From the NCBI RefSeq assembly GCF_900129155.1, contig NZ_FQVF01000025.1, forward strand, positions 16,103-80,102: a stretch of DNA of 64,000 nt. The letters run 5' to 3'. The number at the start of each line of letters is the position of its first letter. Position 1 is the first letter of the stretch. The notes under the pieces are model-generated. The model had not been told where the DNA came from and searched no databases. It saw nothing but the letters and a program-made list of their open reading frames with translations. The translations under genes and the position numbers were made by a program. The stretch is from Marinomonas polaris DSM 16579. GTDB lineage: Bacteria; Pseudomonadota; Gammaproteobacteria; Pseudomonadales; Marinomonadaceae. Positions 26,209-36,600 of this stretch are shown here, in pieces.

Positions 26209-28302
26209 TTAATCTTCATTTTTGATGATCGCGTCTGCCACACTAGCCGGTGCTTCAGCGTATTTCTCAAACTCCATTGCATAACTTGCACGCCCTTGCG
26301 ACAAGCTACGCACATCAGTTGCATATCCGAACATCTCCCCAAGAGGAACTTCAGCACGAATAATTTTCCCTGACGGGGAATCGTCCATCCCCTGAACAAC
26401 ACCACGACGACGATTCAGGTCACCCATCACATCACCCATGTATTCTTCAGGAGTTACAACTTCCACTTTCATTACAGGTTCAAGAACGCAAGGATCAGCA
26501 TCAGCCGCTCCCTTTCTTAACCCCTGAGAAGCTGCAATTTTAAAGGCCATTTCATTAGAGTCAACATCATGGAATGAACCATCGATCAGTACAACCTTGA
26601 TACCCAACAATGGATAGCCAGCGATTACACCGTTCTTCATTTGCTCTGAAACACCCTTTTCTACTGCAGGGATGTATTCTTTAGGAATAGCACCACCAAC
26701 AATCTCGTTAACAAATTCAAGCCCATCTTTATCAGTAGGGATTAACTTCATTACGACGTGACCGTATTGACCACGACCACCGGATTGACGCACAAATTTG
26801 TGATTAACCACCACTTCTTTGCGAATTTTCTCCCGATAGGAAACCTGAGGCTTACCAATGTTCGCCTCCACCTTAAACTCGCGACGCATACGATCAACAA
26901 GTATATCAAGGTGCAGCTCACCCATACCGGAAATAATTGTTTGACCCGTCTCTTCATGCGTTTCCACTCGAAAAGAAGGATCTTCTTGCGCTAATTTACC
27001 CAGCGCAACACCCATTTTATCTTGATCAGCCTGAGATTTTGGCTCAACAGCTACAGATATAACAGGCTCTGGAAACTCCATACGCTCAAGCACAACAACA
27101 TTATTCATATCACAAAGCGTATCACCCGTAGTTACGTATTTCATACCCACGATAGCAGCAATATCACCCGCCAATACTTCTTTGATTTCTTCGCGATTAT
27201 TAGCATGCATCTGAACCATTCGACCAATACGCTCACGCTTCTGCTTAACAGAATTGTAAACCGCATCTCCTGAACGCAACACTCCAGAATACACTCGAAT
27301 AAATGTTAATGTACCAACAAATGGGTCTGTCGCTATCTTGAAAGCCAACGATGAAAACGGATCATCATCATTAGCAATTCGTGTTACAACAGTCTCACCA
27401 TCTTCAAGCGTACCTTCAATCGCTTTTACTTCAAGCGGTGAAGGCAAATATTCAACAACAGCATCCAAAACAGCCTGAACGCCTTTATTTTTAAAGGCCG
27501 AACCACACGTCACCAAGACAATTTCATTGGATAGCGTGCGAATTCGCAGACCACTTTTTATCTCATCAACAGATAACTCACCCTCTTCAAGGTATTTATC
27601 CATCAATTCATCATTTGCCTCAGCTGCCGCCTCAACCATGTGCTCACGCCACTCTAGAGCATCATCAAGCAAGTCATCAGGAATATCCTCTAAAGAGAAA
27701 GTCATCCCATGATCTTCTTCACTCCACACTATAGTCTTCATCAAAACCAAATCGATCACACCTCTGAAATCTTCTTCAGTGCCGACATTGATCTGTATTG
27801 GAACAGCATTAGCCCCAAGACGAGTTTTTAACTGACGAACAACAGAAAAGAAATCAGCCCCAGTACGATCCATCTTATTGACGAAAACCATACGTGGAAC
27901 TTCATACTTGTTTGCTTGACGCCAAACCGTCTCAGTTTGAGGCTGCACACCCGAAGAACCACAAAGCACAACAACAGCACCATCTAACACACGTAAAGAA
28001 CGTTCTACTTCAATAGTAAAATCTACGTGCCCAGGTGTGTCTATAATATTGACACGGTGCTCTTCAAACTGCTTATTCATTCCACTCCAGAAGCATGTTG
28101 TTGCTGCTGAAGTTATCGTGATACCACGCTCTTGCTCTTGCTCCATCCAATCCATTGTTGCTGCACCATCATGCACTTCACCAATTTTATGAGACAGACC
28201 TGTATAGAAAAGAACGCGCTCAGTTGTCGTCGTCTTACCTGCATCAACATGCGCACAAATACCGATATTACGGTAGCGGTTGATAGGTGTTTTACGTGCC
28301 AC
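26209..28302 (-). CDS. fusA: elongation factor G
   Basis: 697 residues. GTPase motifs AHVDAGKTTTTE (about 17-28), DTPGH and NKMD are intact, followed by domains II-V. Catalyses translocation and, with RRF, ribosome recycling. Member of the str operon, 21 bp after rpsG and 35 bp before tuf. Confidence 0.98.
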   Translation of the reverse strand: MARKTPINRYRNIGICAHVDAGKTTTTERVLFYTGLSHKIGEVHDGAATMDWMEQEQERGITITSAATTCFWSGMNKQFEEHRVNIIDTPGHVDFTIEVERSLRVLDGAVVVLCGSSGVQPQTETVWRQANKYEVPRMVFVNKMDRTGADFFSVVRQLKTRLGANAVPIQINVGTEEDFRGVIDLVLMKTIVWSEEDHGMTFSLEDIPDDLLDDALEWREHMVEAAAEANDELMDKYLEEGELSVDEIKSGLRIRTLSNEIVLVTCGSAFKNKGVQAVLDAVVEYLPSPLEVKAIEGTLEDGETVVTRIANDDDPFSSLAFKIATDPFVGTLTFIRVYSGVLRSGDAVYNSVKQKRERIGRMVQMHANNREEIKEVLAGDIAAIVGMKYVTTGDTLCDMNNVVVLERMEFPEPVISVAVEPKSQADQDKMGVALGKLAQEDPSFRVETHEETGQTIISGMGELHLDILVDRMRREFKVEANIGKPQVSYREKIRKEVVVNHKFVRQSGGRGQYGHVVMKLIPTDKDGLEFVNEIVGGAIPKEYIPAVEKGVSEQMKNGVIAGYPLLGIKVVLIDGSFHDVDSNEMAFKIAASQGLRKGAADADPCVLEPVMKVEVVTPEEYMGDVMGDLNRRRGVVQGMDDSPSGKIIRAEVPLGEMFGYATDVRSLSQGRASYAMEFEKYAEAPASVADAIIKNED

Positions 28303-28323
28303 TGTGTATCCTTCTCCGGATGA

Positions 28324-28797
28324 TTAGAAACGGTAGTGAGAGAATGCTTTGTTAGCTTCTGCCATGCGATGAACGTCTTCACGTTTCTTAACAGCAGAAC
28401 CTTTGTTTTCAGCAGCATCTAAGATTTCGCCAGCTAGACGCAAAGCCATGGATTTTTCACCACGCTTACGAGAAGCATCAACCAACCAACGCATAGATAA
28501 AGCTGCGCGGCGAGCTGGACGAACTTCTACAGGAACTTGGTAAGTCGCACCACCAACACGGCGAGATTTAACCTCAACCATTGGCTGGATAGATTCCAAG
28601 GCTTTTTCGAAGATAGCCATCGGCTCTTCAGTTTTAGCGCGAGCTGCTACAGTATTTAGCGCATTGTAAACGATGCTCTCTGCAACAGATTTTTTACCGC
28701 TAACCATTACATGGTTGATAAATTTAGCGAGAATCTGGCTTCCGTGTTTAGGATCCGGAAGGATTTCACGCTTAGCGACGACGCGTCTTCTAGGCAT
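28324..28797 (-). CDS. rpsG: 30S ribosomal protein S7
   Basis: 157 residues, MPRRRVVAKREILPDPKHGSQ. Head-assembly initiator and, in E. coli, str-operon repressor. 99 bp after rpsL. Confidence 0.98.
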   Translation of the reverse strand: MPRRRVVAKREILPDPKHGSQILAKFINHVMVSGKKSVAESIVYNALNTVAARAKTEEPMAIFEKALESIQPMVEVKSRRVGGATYQVPVEVRPARRAALSMRWLVDASRKRGEKSMALRLAGEILDAAENKGSAVKKREDVHRMAEANKAFSHYRF

Positions 28798-28896
28798 ATC
28801 TATATCCTCTTCAGGTTCGCCCGAGACAATTTAATTATTGCTCGGCCTTACTGTATTAAAAAATTATGTCTAAACGATGAATTAAGCCGTTTTAGC

Positions 28897-29271
28897 TTAC
28901 TTCTTAGGACGTTTAGTACCGTATTTAGAACGGCCTTGCTTACGATTTTGCACGCCTGAAGTATCCAAGCTACCACGTACTGTGTGGTAACGAACACCAG
29001 GAAGGTCTTTTACACGACCGCCGCGAATCAGCACTACGCTGTGTTCTTGCAGGTTGTGACCTTCACCACCGATGTAGGAAGTAACTTCGAAGCCGTTAGT
29101 CAAGCGAACACGACATACTTTACGCAAAGCCGAGTTAGGCTTTTTAGGTGTAGTAGTATATACGCGAGTGCAGACACCGCGGCGTTGCGGACAAGCTTGT
29201 AACGCAGGAACGTCACTCTTTGCCACTTTACGTTTACGTGGTTTACGAACCAACTGGTTAACGGTTGCCAT
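28897..29271 (-). CDS. rpsL: 30S ribosomal protein S12
   Basis: 124 residues from MATVNQLVRKPRKRK, exactly the E. coli length; the frame stays open further upstream but this ATG matches the family. The decoding-centre segments TPKKPNSALRK (Lys43 by E. coli numbering) and GRVKDLPGVRYH (Lys88) look wild-type, so no streptomycin-resistance substitution is seen. Confidence 0.98.
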   Translation of the reverse strand: MATVNQLVRKPRKRKVAKSDVPALQACPQRRGVCTRVYTTTPKKPNSALRKVCRVRLTNGFEVTSYIGGEGHNLQEHSVVLIRGGRVKDLPGVRYHTVRGSLDTSGVQNRKQGRSKYGTKRPKK

Positions 29272-29330
29272 TAGACAAGCTCCACAAATCCAATTCTCAT
29301 GACGGAAATCGCCAAAATTAAGGAGGCGCA

Positions 29331-29359
29331 AGTTTAATTTGCGCCTATAAAACAGTCAA
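29331..29359 (-). promoter_or_regulatory. sigma-70-type promoter of the str operon, overlapping a palindrome
   Basis: Minus strand: TTGACT, 17 bases, TAAACT. A perfect inverted repeat (8-bp arms AGGCGCAA / TTGCGCCT, 7-base loop, 29324-29346) covers the -10 box and part of the spacer. Confidence 0.7.
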
Positions 29360-29408
29360 TAGGGAGGCGACTAAAAAATCACCTCCCTTACGATTTAACA
29401 GCAAATAA

Positions 29409-32400
29409 CTAGTCTTTCAGTGCAGCACTCAATGCTTCTTCAACATCAGAGGCACTTACTGTCGAACTTCCTTCCTTCGCTGCTAGCGCAAGCTCTTTCT
29501 TTCTCTTGCGCTCATTGTGGTAAGCCAAACCTGTACCAGCTGGTATCAAGCGACCCACAACAACGTTTTCTTTCAAGCCACGTAAGTGATCTTTCTTACC
29601 AGTTACCGCACCTTCCGTAAGAACTCGAGTTGTCTCTTGGAAAGATGCTGCTGATATAAAGGACTCAGTAGCCAAAGAAGCTTTCGTGATACCTAGAAGC
29701 ACACGCTCAAACTTAGCTGGGAACTTGCCCTCAGCTTCGGCTTTTTCGTTTGAATCTAGCAGATGAGTAAACTCAACCTGATCACCTTGAATAAGATCTG
29801 TATCACCAGACTCACCAACTTCTACTTTACGCAACATTTGGTTAACGATAACTTCAATGTGCTTATCGTTAATTACTACGCCTTGTAAGCGGTAAACTTC
29901 TTGCACTTCATTCGTAATGTAATCAGCCAAAGCCTCTACACCTTGAAGACGCAAAATGTCATGAGGGCTCAAAGGACCGTCGGCAATAATCTCACCTTTA
30001 GCCACTTCTTCACCATCAAAGATGTTGATTTGACGCCATTTAGGAATCAAAGTCTCGACTGGATCATCACCGTTTTGAGGAGTGATAACCAAACGGATCT
30101 TACCTTTTGTTTCTTTACCGAAGCTTACCACACCGCTAGTTTCCGCCATAACAGCTGGATCTTTTGGACGACGCGCTTCGAATAGGTCTGCCACTCGTGG
30201 CAAACCACCGGTAATATCTTTGTTACCAATAGATTCTTGAGGAATACGTGCAAGAACCTCACCTGATTTCACTGTCGCACCATGGTCTAGGCTCAACAAT
30301 GCTTTTTCAGGAAGCATGTACTGTACTGGCGACTCAGTACCTGGAATCAATACAGGATTACCCTGTGCATCAACTACGGCAATCATCGGACGTATGTCTT
30401 TACCAGCAGAAGGACGATCACGCATCTCCATAACTTCAATAGTAGTCAAGCCCGTCATTTCGTCAGATTGACGACGAATAGTAACGTTCTCTTCCATACC
30501 ACTGAACTCAAGACGACCTTCCATCTCAGATACGATTGGGTGTGTATGTGGATCCCAGTTAGCGACGATTTGACCCGCAGTAACTTGATCACCTTCACGC
30601 ACGCTCAATACCGCACCGTAAGGAAGCTTATAACGCTCTTTCTCACGACCAGCTTCATCAGCAATTGCCAATTCAGAAGAACGAGATGCAACAACTAGAT
30701 GCCCAGTGTGACGCTCGATACTCTTCATTTTATTGAAACGAACCGTACCCGCACTCTTCACCTGAACACTATCGATCGCAGAAGCTCGAGATGCTGCACC
30801 ACCAATGTGGAACGTACGCATTGTCAACTGTGTACCTGGTTCACCGATAGACTGTGCTGCAACAACACCAATCGCTTCACCGATGTTAACCTGATGACCA
30901 CGAGCAAGATCACGGCCGTAACACTTAGCACATACACCATGACGTGTATTACAAGTGATAACAGAACGAATGATCATTTCATCCACACCAGCCGCCTCAA
31001 TAGTACGAACATCATGTTCGTCAATCAAAGTACCAGCAGCAAGAACGAAATCGCCTTTACCGTCAATAACATCTTGAGCCACTACACGACCCAATACGCG
31101 ATGACCTAGCGGCACAACTACGTCACCACCTTCAATCATGGCTGCAACGGAAATACCGTTTGTAGAACCACAATCTACTTCAGTGATAACCAAATCCTGC
31201 GCTACGTCTACTAGACGACGAGTCAAGTAACCAGAGTTTGCTGTTTTCAATGCCGTATCAGCTAGACCCTTACGAGCACCGTGTGTAGAAGTAAAGTACT
31301 GAAGTACTGACAGACCTTCACGGAAGTTCGCAGTGATTGGTGTTTCGATGATGGAACCATCTGGTTTCGCCATCAGACCACGCATACCACCCAACTGACG
31401 CATTTGCGCAACACTACCACGGGCACCAGAGTCGGCCATCATATATACAGAGTTGAAAGATTGCTGCTCAACCGTTTCACCTGCTTTATTGACAGTCATC
31501 TCTTTTGCCAAGTTTTTCATCATGGCTTCAGTTACAGTTTCGTTAGTACGAGACCATAAATCGATTACCTTGTTGTACTTCTCGCCTTGCGTAACAAGAC
31601 CATCCGCATATTGGTATTCGATTTCTTTAACTTCTGCCTCTGCTTTAGCAATGATCGCCGCTTTCTCTGGTGGAATAACGAAGTCATCAACACCAACAGA
31701 AGAACCAGACGCCGTTGCGTAAGCAAAACCTGTGTACATCAATTGGTCAGCAAAAATACAGCTCTCTTTCAAGCCTACTTTACGGTAACACTCGTTGATC
31801 AAGTTAGAGATCGCTTTCTTCTTCATGGTTTGGTTAACCACAGAGAACGGTAGGCCATCAGGAACAATATCAAACAACAAGGCACGACCAACTGTTGTAT
31901 CTGCAATGAAAGTAGATGGCACTTTGTCGCCATCAAGCGTGGTATCAACTTGGCTGATACGTACTTTTACTTTCGCGTGCAATTCAACTTGTTTAGCACC
32001 ATACGCACGGTGTACTTCTTTGATGTCAGAAAATGCCATGCCTTCGCCTTTGGCATTAATTTTCTCACGAGTCATATAGTACAGACCCAATACAACGTCC
32101 TGAGAAGGAACGATGATCGGTTCACCGTTTGCAGGTGATAGGATGTTGTTCGTAGACATCATCAAGGCACGAGCTTCAAGCTGCGCTTCGATAGTCAACG
32201 GAACGTGAACCGCCATTTGGTCACCATCGAAGTCGGCGTTATATGCCGCACACACTAGTGGGTGCAACTGAATCGCTTTACCTTCGATCAACATTGGTTC
32301 AAACGCCTGGATACCCAAACGGTGAAGTGTTGGCGCACGGTTCAACATCACTGGATGTTCGCGGATAACCTCATCAAGGATATCCCATACTTCAGGCGTC

Positions 32401-33611
32401 TCACGCTCAACCATCTTCTTCGCTGCCTTGATCGTCGTAGCCATACCACGAAGCTCAAGTTTAGAGAAGATAAATGGCTTGAATAGCTCAAGTGCCATTT
32501 TCTTAGGTAGACCACACTGATGTAGACGCAGTGATGGACCTACTGTGATTACAGAACGACCAGAATAATCAACACGCTTACCTAGCAAGTTCTGACGGAA
32601 ACGACCTTGCTTACCTTTGATCATATCAGCCAAAGATTTCAGAGGACGTTTGTTAGAACCAGTAATCGCGCGACCACGACGACCGTTATCAAGCAAAGCA
32701 TCAACAGATTCTTGCAACATACGCTTTTCGTTACGTACGATGATATCTGGAGCCGATAGCTCTAACAGGCGTTTTAGGCGGTTGTTACGGTTAATCACAC
32801 GACGGTATAGGTCGTTCAAATCAGACGTCGCAAAACGGCCACCTTCAAGAGGTACCAATGGGCGAAGATCTGGCGGAAGAACTGGCAATACATCTAGCAC
32901 CATCCACTCTGGGCTGTTGCCAGAATGATAGAATGCTTCAACCAACTTAAGACGCTTAGAAAGCTTCTTAATACGAGTTTCAGAATTCGTGCTGCTTAGC
33001 TCTTCACGCATGCTGTTAATTTCTACAGGCATATCTAAATCGCGAAGCAACATCTGAACCGCTTCCGCACCCATACGGGCATCAAACTCGTCACCGAATT
33101 CTTCTAGCGCTTCAAAGTACTGCTCATCGTTTAGCAATTGGCCTTTATCAAGCGTCGTCATACCTGGATCGATCACAATGAAAGATTCAAAATACAAAAC
33201 ACGCTCAATGTCACGCAACGTCATATCTAAGATAAGGCCGATACGAGACGGTAGAGACTTCAAAAACCAAATGTGTGCAACAGGCGATGCAAGCTCAATG
33301 TGACCCATGCGTTCACGACGCACTTTAGACAGAGCCACTTCAACGCCACACTTCTCACAGATAACACCACGGTGTTTCAAACGCTTGTATTTACCACACA
33401 AGCATTCGTAGTCCTTAATAGGACCAAAGATTTTTGCACAGAACAAGCCGTCACGTTCTGGTTTGAACGTACGGTAGTTGATGGTCTCTGGCTTTTTAAC
33501 TTCACCGTAAGACCATGAACGAATCATATCTGGTGATGCCAAGCCAATGCGGATCGCATCAAACTCGTCAGATTGTCCCTGTGATTTTAGAAGACCTAAT
33601 AAGTCTTTCAT
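29409..33611 (-). CDS. rpoC: RNA polymerase beta-prime subunit
   Basis: 1400 residues from MKDLLGLLKSQGQSDEFDAIRIGLASP; five extra in-frame codons upstream are unlikely to be used. The zinc ribbon CLCGKYKRLKHRGVICEKCG (about 70-90), the catalytic NADFDGDQMAVH with three Asp (about 460) and the second zinc site CNTRHGVCAKCYGRDLARG are intact. Follows rpoB by 60-odd bases. The hairpin after it (GGGAGGTGA / TCGCCTCCC) lacks a good T run, so read-through into rpsL is plausible. Confidence 0.98.
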   Translation of the reverse strand: MKDLLGLLKSQGQSDEFDAIRIGLASPDMIRSWSYGEVKKPETINYRTFKPERDGLFCAKIFGPIKDYECLCGKYKRLKHRGVICEKCGVEVALSKVRRERMGHIELASPVAHIWFLKSLPSRIGLILDMTLRDIERVLYFESFIVIDPGMTTLDKGQLLNDEQYFEALEEFGDEFDARMGAEAVQMLLRDLDMPVEINSMREELSSTNSETRIKKLSKRLKLVEAFYHSGNSPEWMVLDVLPVLPPDLRPLVPLEGGRFATSDLNDLYRRVINRNNRLKRLLELSAPDIIVRNEKRMLQESVDALLDNGRRGRAITGSNKRPLKSLADMIKGKQGRFRQNLLGKRVDYSGRSVITVGPSLRLHQCGLPKKMALELFKPFIFSKLELRGMATTIKAAKKMVERETPEVWDILDEVIREHPVMLNRAPTLHRLGIQAFEPMLIEGKAIQLHPLVCAAYNADFDGDQMAVHVPLTIEAQLEARALMMSTNNILSPANGEPIIVPSQDVVLGLYYMTREKINAKGEGMAFSDIKEVHRAYGAKQVELHAKVKVRISQVDTTLDGDKVPSTFIADTTVGRALLFDIVPDGLPFSVVNQTMKKKAISNLINECYRKVGLKESCIFADQLMYTGFAYATASGSSVGVDDFVIPPEKAAIIAKAEAEVKEIEYQYADGLVTQGEKYNKVIDLWSRTNETVTEAMMKNLAKEMTVNKAGETVEQQSFNSVYMMADSGARGSVAQMRQLGGMRGLMAKPDGSIIETPITANFREGLSVLQYFTSTHGARKGLADTALKTANSGYLTRRLVDVAQDLVITEVDCGSTNGISVAAMIEGGDVVVPLGHRVLGRVVAQDVIDGKGDFVLAAGTLIDEHDVRTIEAAGVDEMIIRSVITCNTRHGVCAKCYGRDLARGHQVNIGEAIGVVAAQSIGEPGTQLTMRTFHIGGAASRASAIDSVQVKSAGTVRFNKMKSIERHTGHLVVASRSSELAIADEAGREKERYKLPYGAVLSVREGDQVTAGQIVANWDPHTHPIVSEMEGRLEFSGMEENVTIRRQSDEMTGLTTIEVMEMRDRPSAGKDIRPMIAVVDAQGNPVLIPGTESPVQYMLPEKALLSLDHGATVKSGEVLARIPQESIGNKDITGGLPRVADLFEARRPKDPAVMAETSGVVSFGKETKGKIRLVITPQNGDDPVETLIPKWRQINIFDGEEVAKGEIIADGPLSPHDILRLQGVEALADYITNEVQEVYRLQGVVINDKHIEVIVNQMLRKVEVGESGDTDLIQGDQVEFTHLLDSNEKAEAEGKFPAKFERVLLGITKASLATESFISAASFQETTRVLTEGAVTGKKDHLRGLKENVVVGRLIPAGTGLAYHNERKRKKELALAAKEGSSTVSASDVEEALSAALKD

Positions 33612-33676
33612 GGATATTCGCCCCACTCGTAAGGCCGGGGAGTCTTGCTCCCCAGCAGGTCAAATGTGATTCGTGC

Positions 33677-36600
33677 TTATTCGTTTTCCAGCTCGATATC
33701 GATACCAAGAGAACGAATCTCTTTCACCAACACGTTGAAGGACTCAGGCATGCCAGGTTCCATACGGTGGTCACCATCTACGATGTTTTTATACATCTTA
33801 GTACGGCCATTCACGTCATCGGATTTAACAGTCAACATTTCTTGAAGCGTGTAAGCAGCACCGTATGCTTCTAGTGCCCATACCTCCATCTCTCCGAAAC
33901 GCTGGCCACCGAACTGAGCTTTACCACCCAGCGGCTGCTGAGTAACCAAGCTGTAAGAACCCGTAGAACGTGCGTGCATTTTGTCGTCAACCAAGTGGTT
34001 CAACTTAAGCATGTACATGTAACCAACGGTTACAGGACGTTCAAAAGCATCACCAGTACGGCCGTTAAACAATTTAACCTGACCGCTTTCGTTGATTCCA
34101 GCTAAACGCAACATACGTTTAATCTCAGACTCTTTTGCACCATCAAAGGCACCAGACGCCATTGGAACACCACCGGTTAGGTTGGATGCCAAGGTCAAAA
34201 TTTCTTCGTCTGTAAAGCTGTCCAAATCTTCAGTACGCGCGCACTTCAAATCACCTTCGTGGCCGTTATAGATCTCGTCAAGGAAGCTACGCAGTTCTGC
34301 AACCGCTTCAGCCTTCTCACGCTCTACAACAAGCATTTCGTTGATCTTACGACCCAAGCCTTTAGAAGCTGCACCTAAGTGAGTCTCCAAGACCTGACCA
34401 ACGTTCATACGTGAAGGAACACCTAGTGGGTTCAATACGATATCAACTGGATCACCGTTTTCATCGTACGGCATGTCTTCAACTGGCATAATTTTAGAAA
34501 TTACACCTTTGTTACCATGACGACCGGCCATTTTATCACCTGGCTGGATGCGACGTTTGATGGCAACATAAACCTTAACGATTTTAAGAACGCCAGGTGC
34601 TAGATCATCACCTGTTTGTAGCTTGCGTTTCTTATCTTCGAATTTCGCATCAAGTTCTTTACGGCGCTCAATCAAAGCGGCTTGTGCTTTTTCAAGCTGC
34701 TCACTCGCTTCTTCATTAGCAACGCGAATTTTAAACCACTCAGGGTGATCTAGATTCGCCAAGTACTCTTCCGTAATAATCGCATTGCGAGCCAAACCAG
34801 GACCGCCTTCCGCCTGCTGGCCGATTAGGGCTTCTGCTAGACGCTCGAAAGTCGCTTTCTCAACAATACGGAACTCTTCGTTCAAGTCTTTACGAACTTG
34901 ATCAAGCTGCGATTTTTCAATGAACTTAGCACGGTCATCTTTTTCAATGCCATCACGAGTGAAAACTTGCACGTCGATAACAGTACCGCGTGTGCCAGTC
35001 TTAACACGTTGTGACGTATCTTTTACGTCAGATGCTTTTTCACCGAAGATAGCTCGCAAAAGTTTCTCTTCAGGCGTTAGCTGTGTTTCACCCTTAGGCG
35101 TCACTTTACCAACTAGAATATCGCCTGGCTCAACTTCTGCTCCGATGTAAACGATACCGGACTGATCCAACTTAGAAAGCGCACCTTCACCCACGTTAGG
35201 GATATCGGCAGTAATCTCTTCAGGTCCAAGCTTAGTATCACGAGCAACACACGTTAGTTCTTGAATATGAATCGACGTGAATCGATCTTCTTCTACAACA
35301 CGCTCAGAAACTAGGATCGAGTCCTCGAAGTTGTAACCATTCCAAGGCATGAAAGCGATACGCATGTTTTGGCCAAGCGCCAATTCACCCATATCAACAG
35401 AAGGACCATCGGCCATAATATCGCCAGATGCTATCTTCTCACCCTTCATAACCAAAGTACGTTGGTTAATACAAGTGTTCTGGTTAGAACGCACGTATTT
35501 AGTCAGGTTGTAGATATCTACACCCGCTTCACCAGCAATCGTTTCTTCTGAATTCACACGAACAACGATTCGACTTGCATCAACAGACTCAATCACACCG
35601 CCGCGATTTGCAACAATACAAACACCAGAGTCTTTTGCTACGTTTTTCTCCATACCAGTACCAACAACTGGCTTGTCAGCCTTAAGCGTTGGAACGGCTT
35701 GACGCTGCATGTTCGAACCCATCAAAGCTCGGTTAGCATCATCGTGCTCTAGGAACGGAATCAAAGACGCCGCCACAGAAACAACCTGACGAGGAGACAC
35801 GTCCATTAGGTTTACTTTTTCTTTTGGAATCAAAGTGGTTTCGTGCATATGACGCACCTGAACCAACTCATCAACCAAACGACCCTCTTCATCTACGTTT
35901 GCAGACGCTTGGGCAATAACATATTTCGCTTCATCAATCGCCGAAACATAAACAGTTTCGTCAGTCTGCTTGCCATCTACAATTTTACGATATGGCGTTT
36001 CTAAGAAGCCGTAGCTGTTAGTGCGCGCATAAGTAGAAAGCGAGTTGATCAAACCGATGTTCGGACCTTCTGGCGTTTCGATAGGACAAACACGACCGTA
36101 ATGAGTAGCGTGTACGTCACGCACTTCAAAGCCAGCGCGTTCACGTGTAAGACCACCAGGCCCTAACGCTGACACACGACGCTTATGCGTTACTTCAGAT
36201 AACGGGTTGTTTTGGTCCATAAACTGAGACAGCTGGCTTGAACCGAAGAACTCTTTAATAGCAGCAGCAACAGGCTTCGCATTCAAAAGGTCTTGCGGCA
36301 TAAGGCCATCAGCTTCCGCCATAGACAAACGTTCTTTCACTGCACGCTCAACACGCACAAGGCCAACACGGAATTGGTTCTCGGCCATTTCGCCAACAGA
36401 ACGAACTCGACGGTTACCCAAGTGGTCGATGTCATCAACCATGCCGTTACCGTTACGGATATCAAGCAAAGTTCTTAGAACAGCAACGATGTCATCGTTA
36501 TCAAGAACACCTGCACCAGTATCTTCTTCACGACCTAAACGACGGTTGAATTTCATTCGACCAACGCCAGATAGATCATAACGATCTTCTGAGAAGAACA

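Noticed and set aside
29340..29400. Strong terminator between rpoC and rpsL
   Set aside because: The stem (GGGAGGTGA/TCGCCTCCC) is good but the following sequence TATTGACTG lacks a T run; it is mentioned only as a hairpin.
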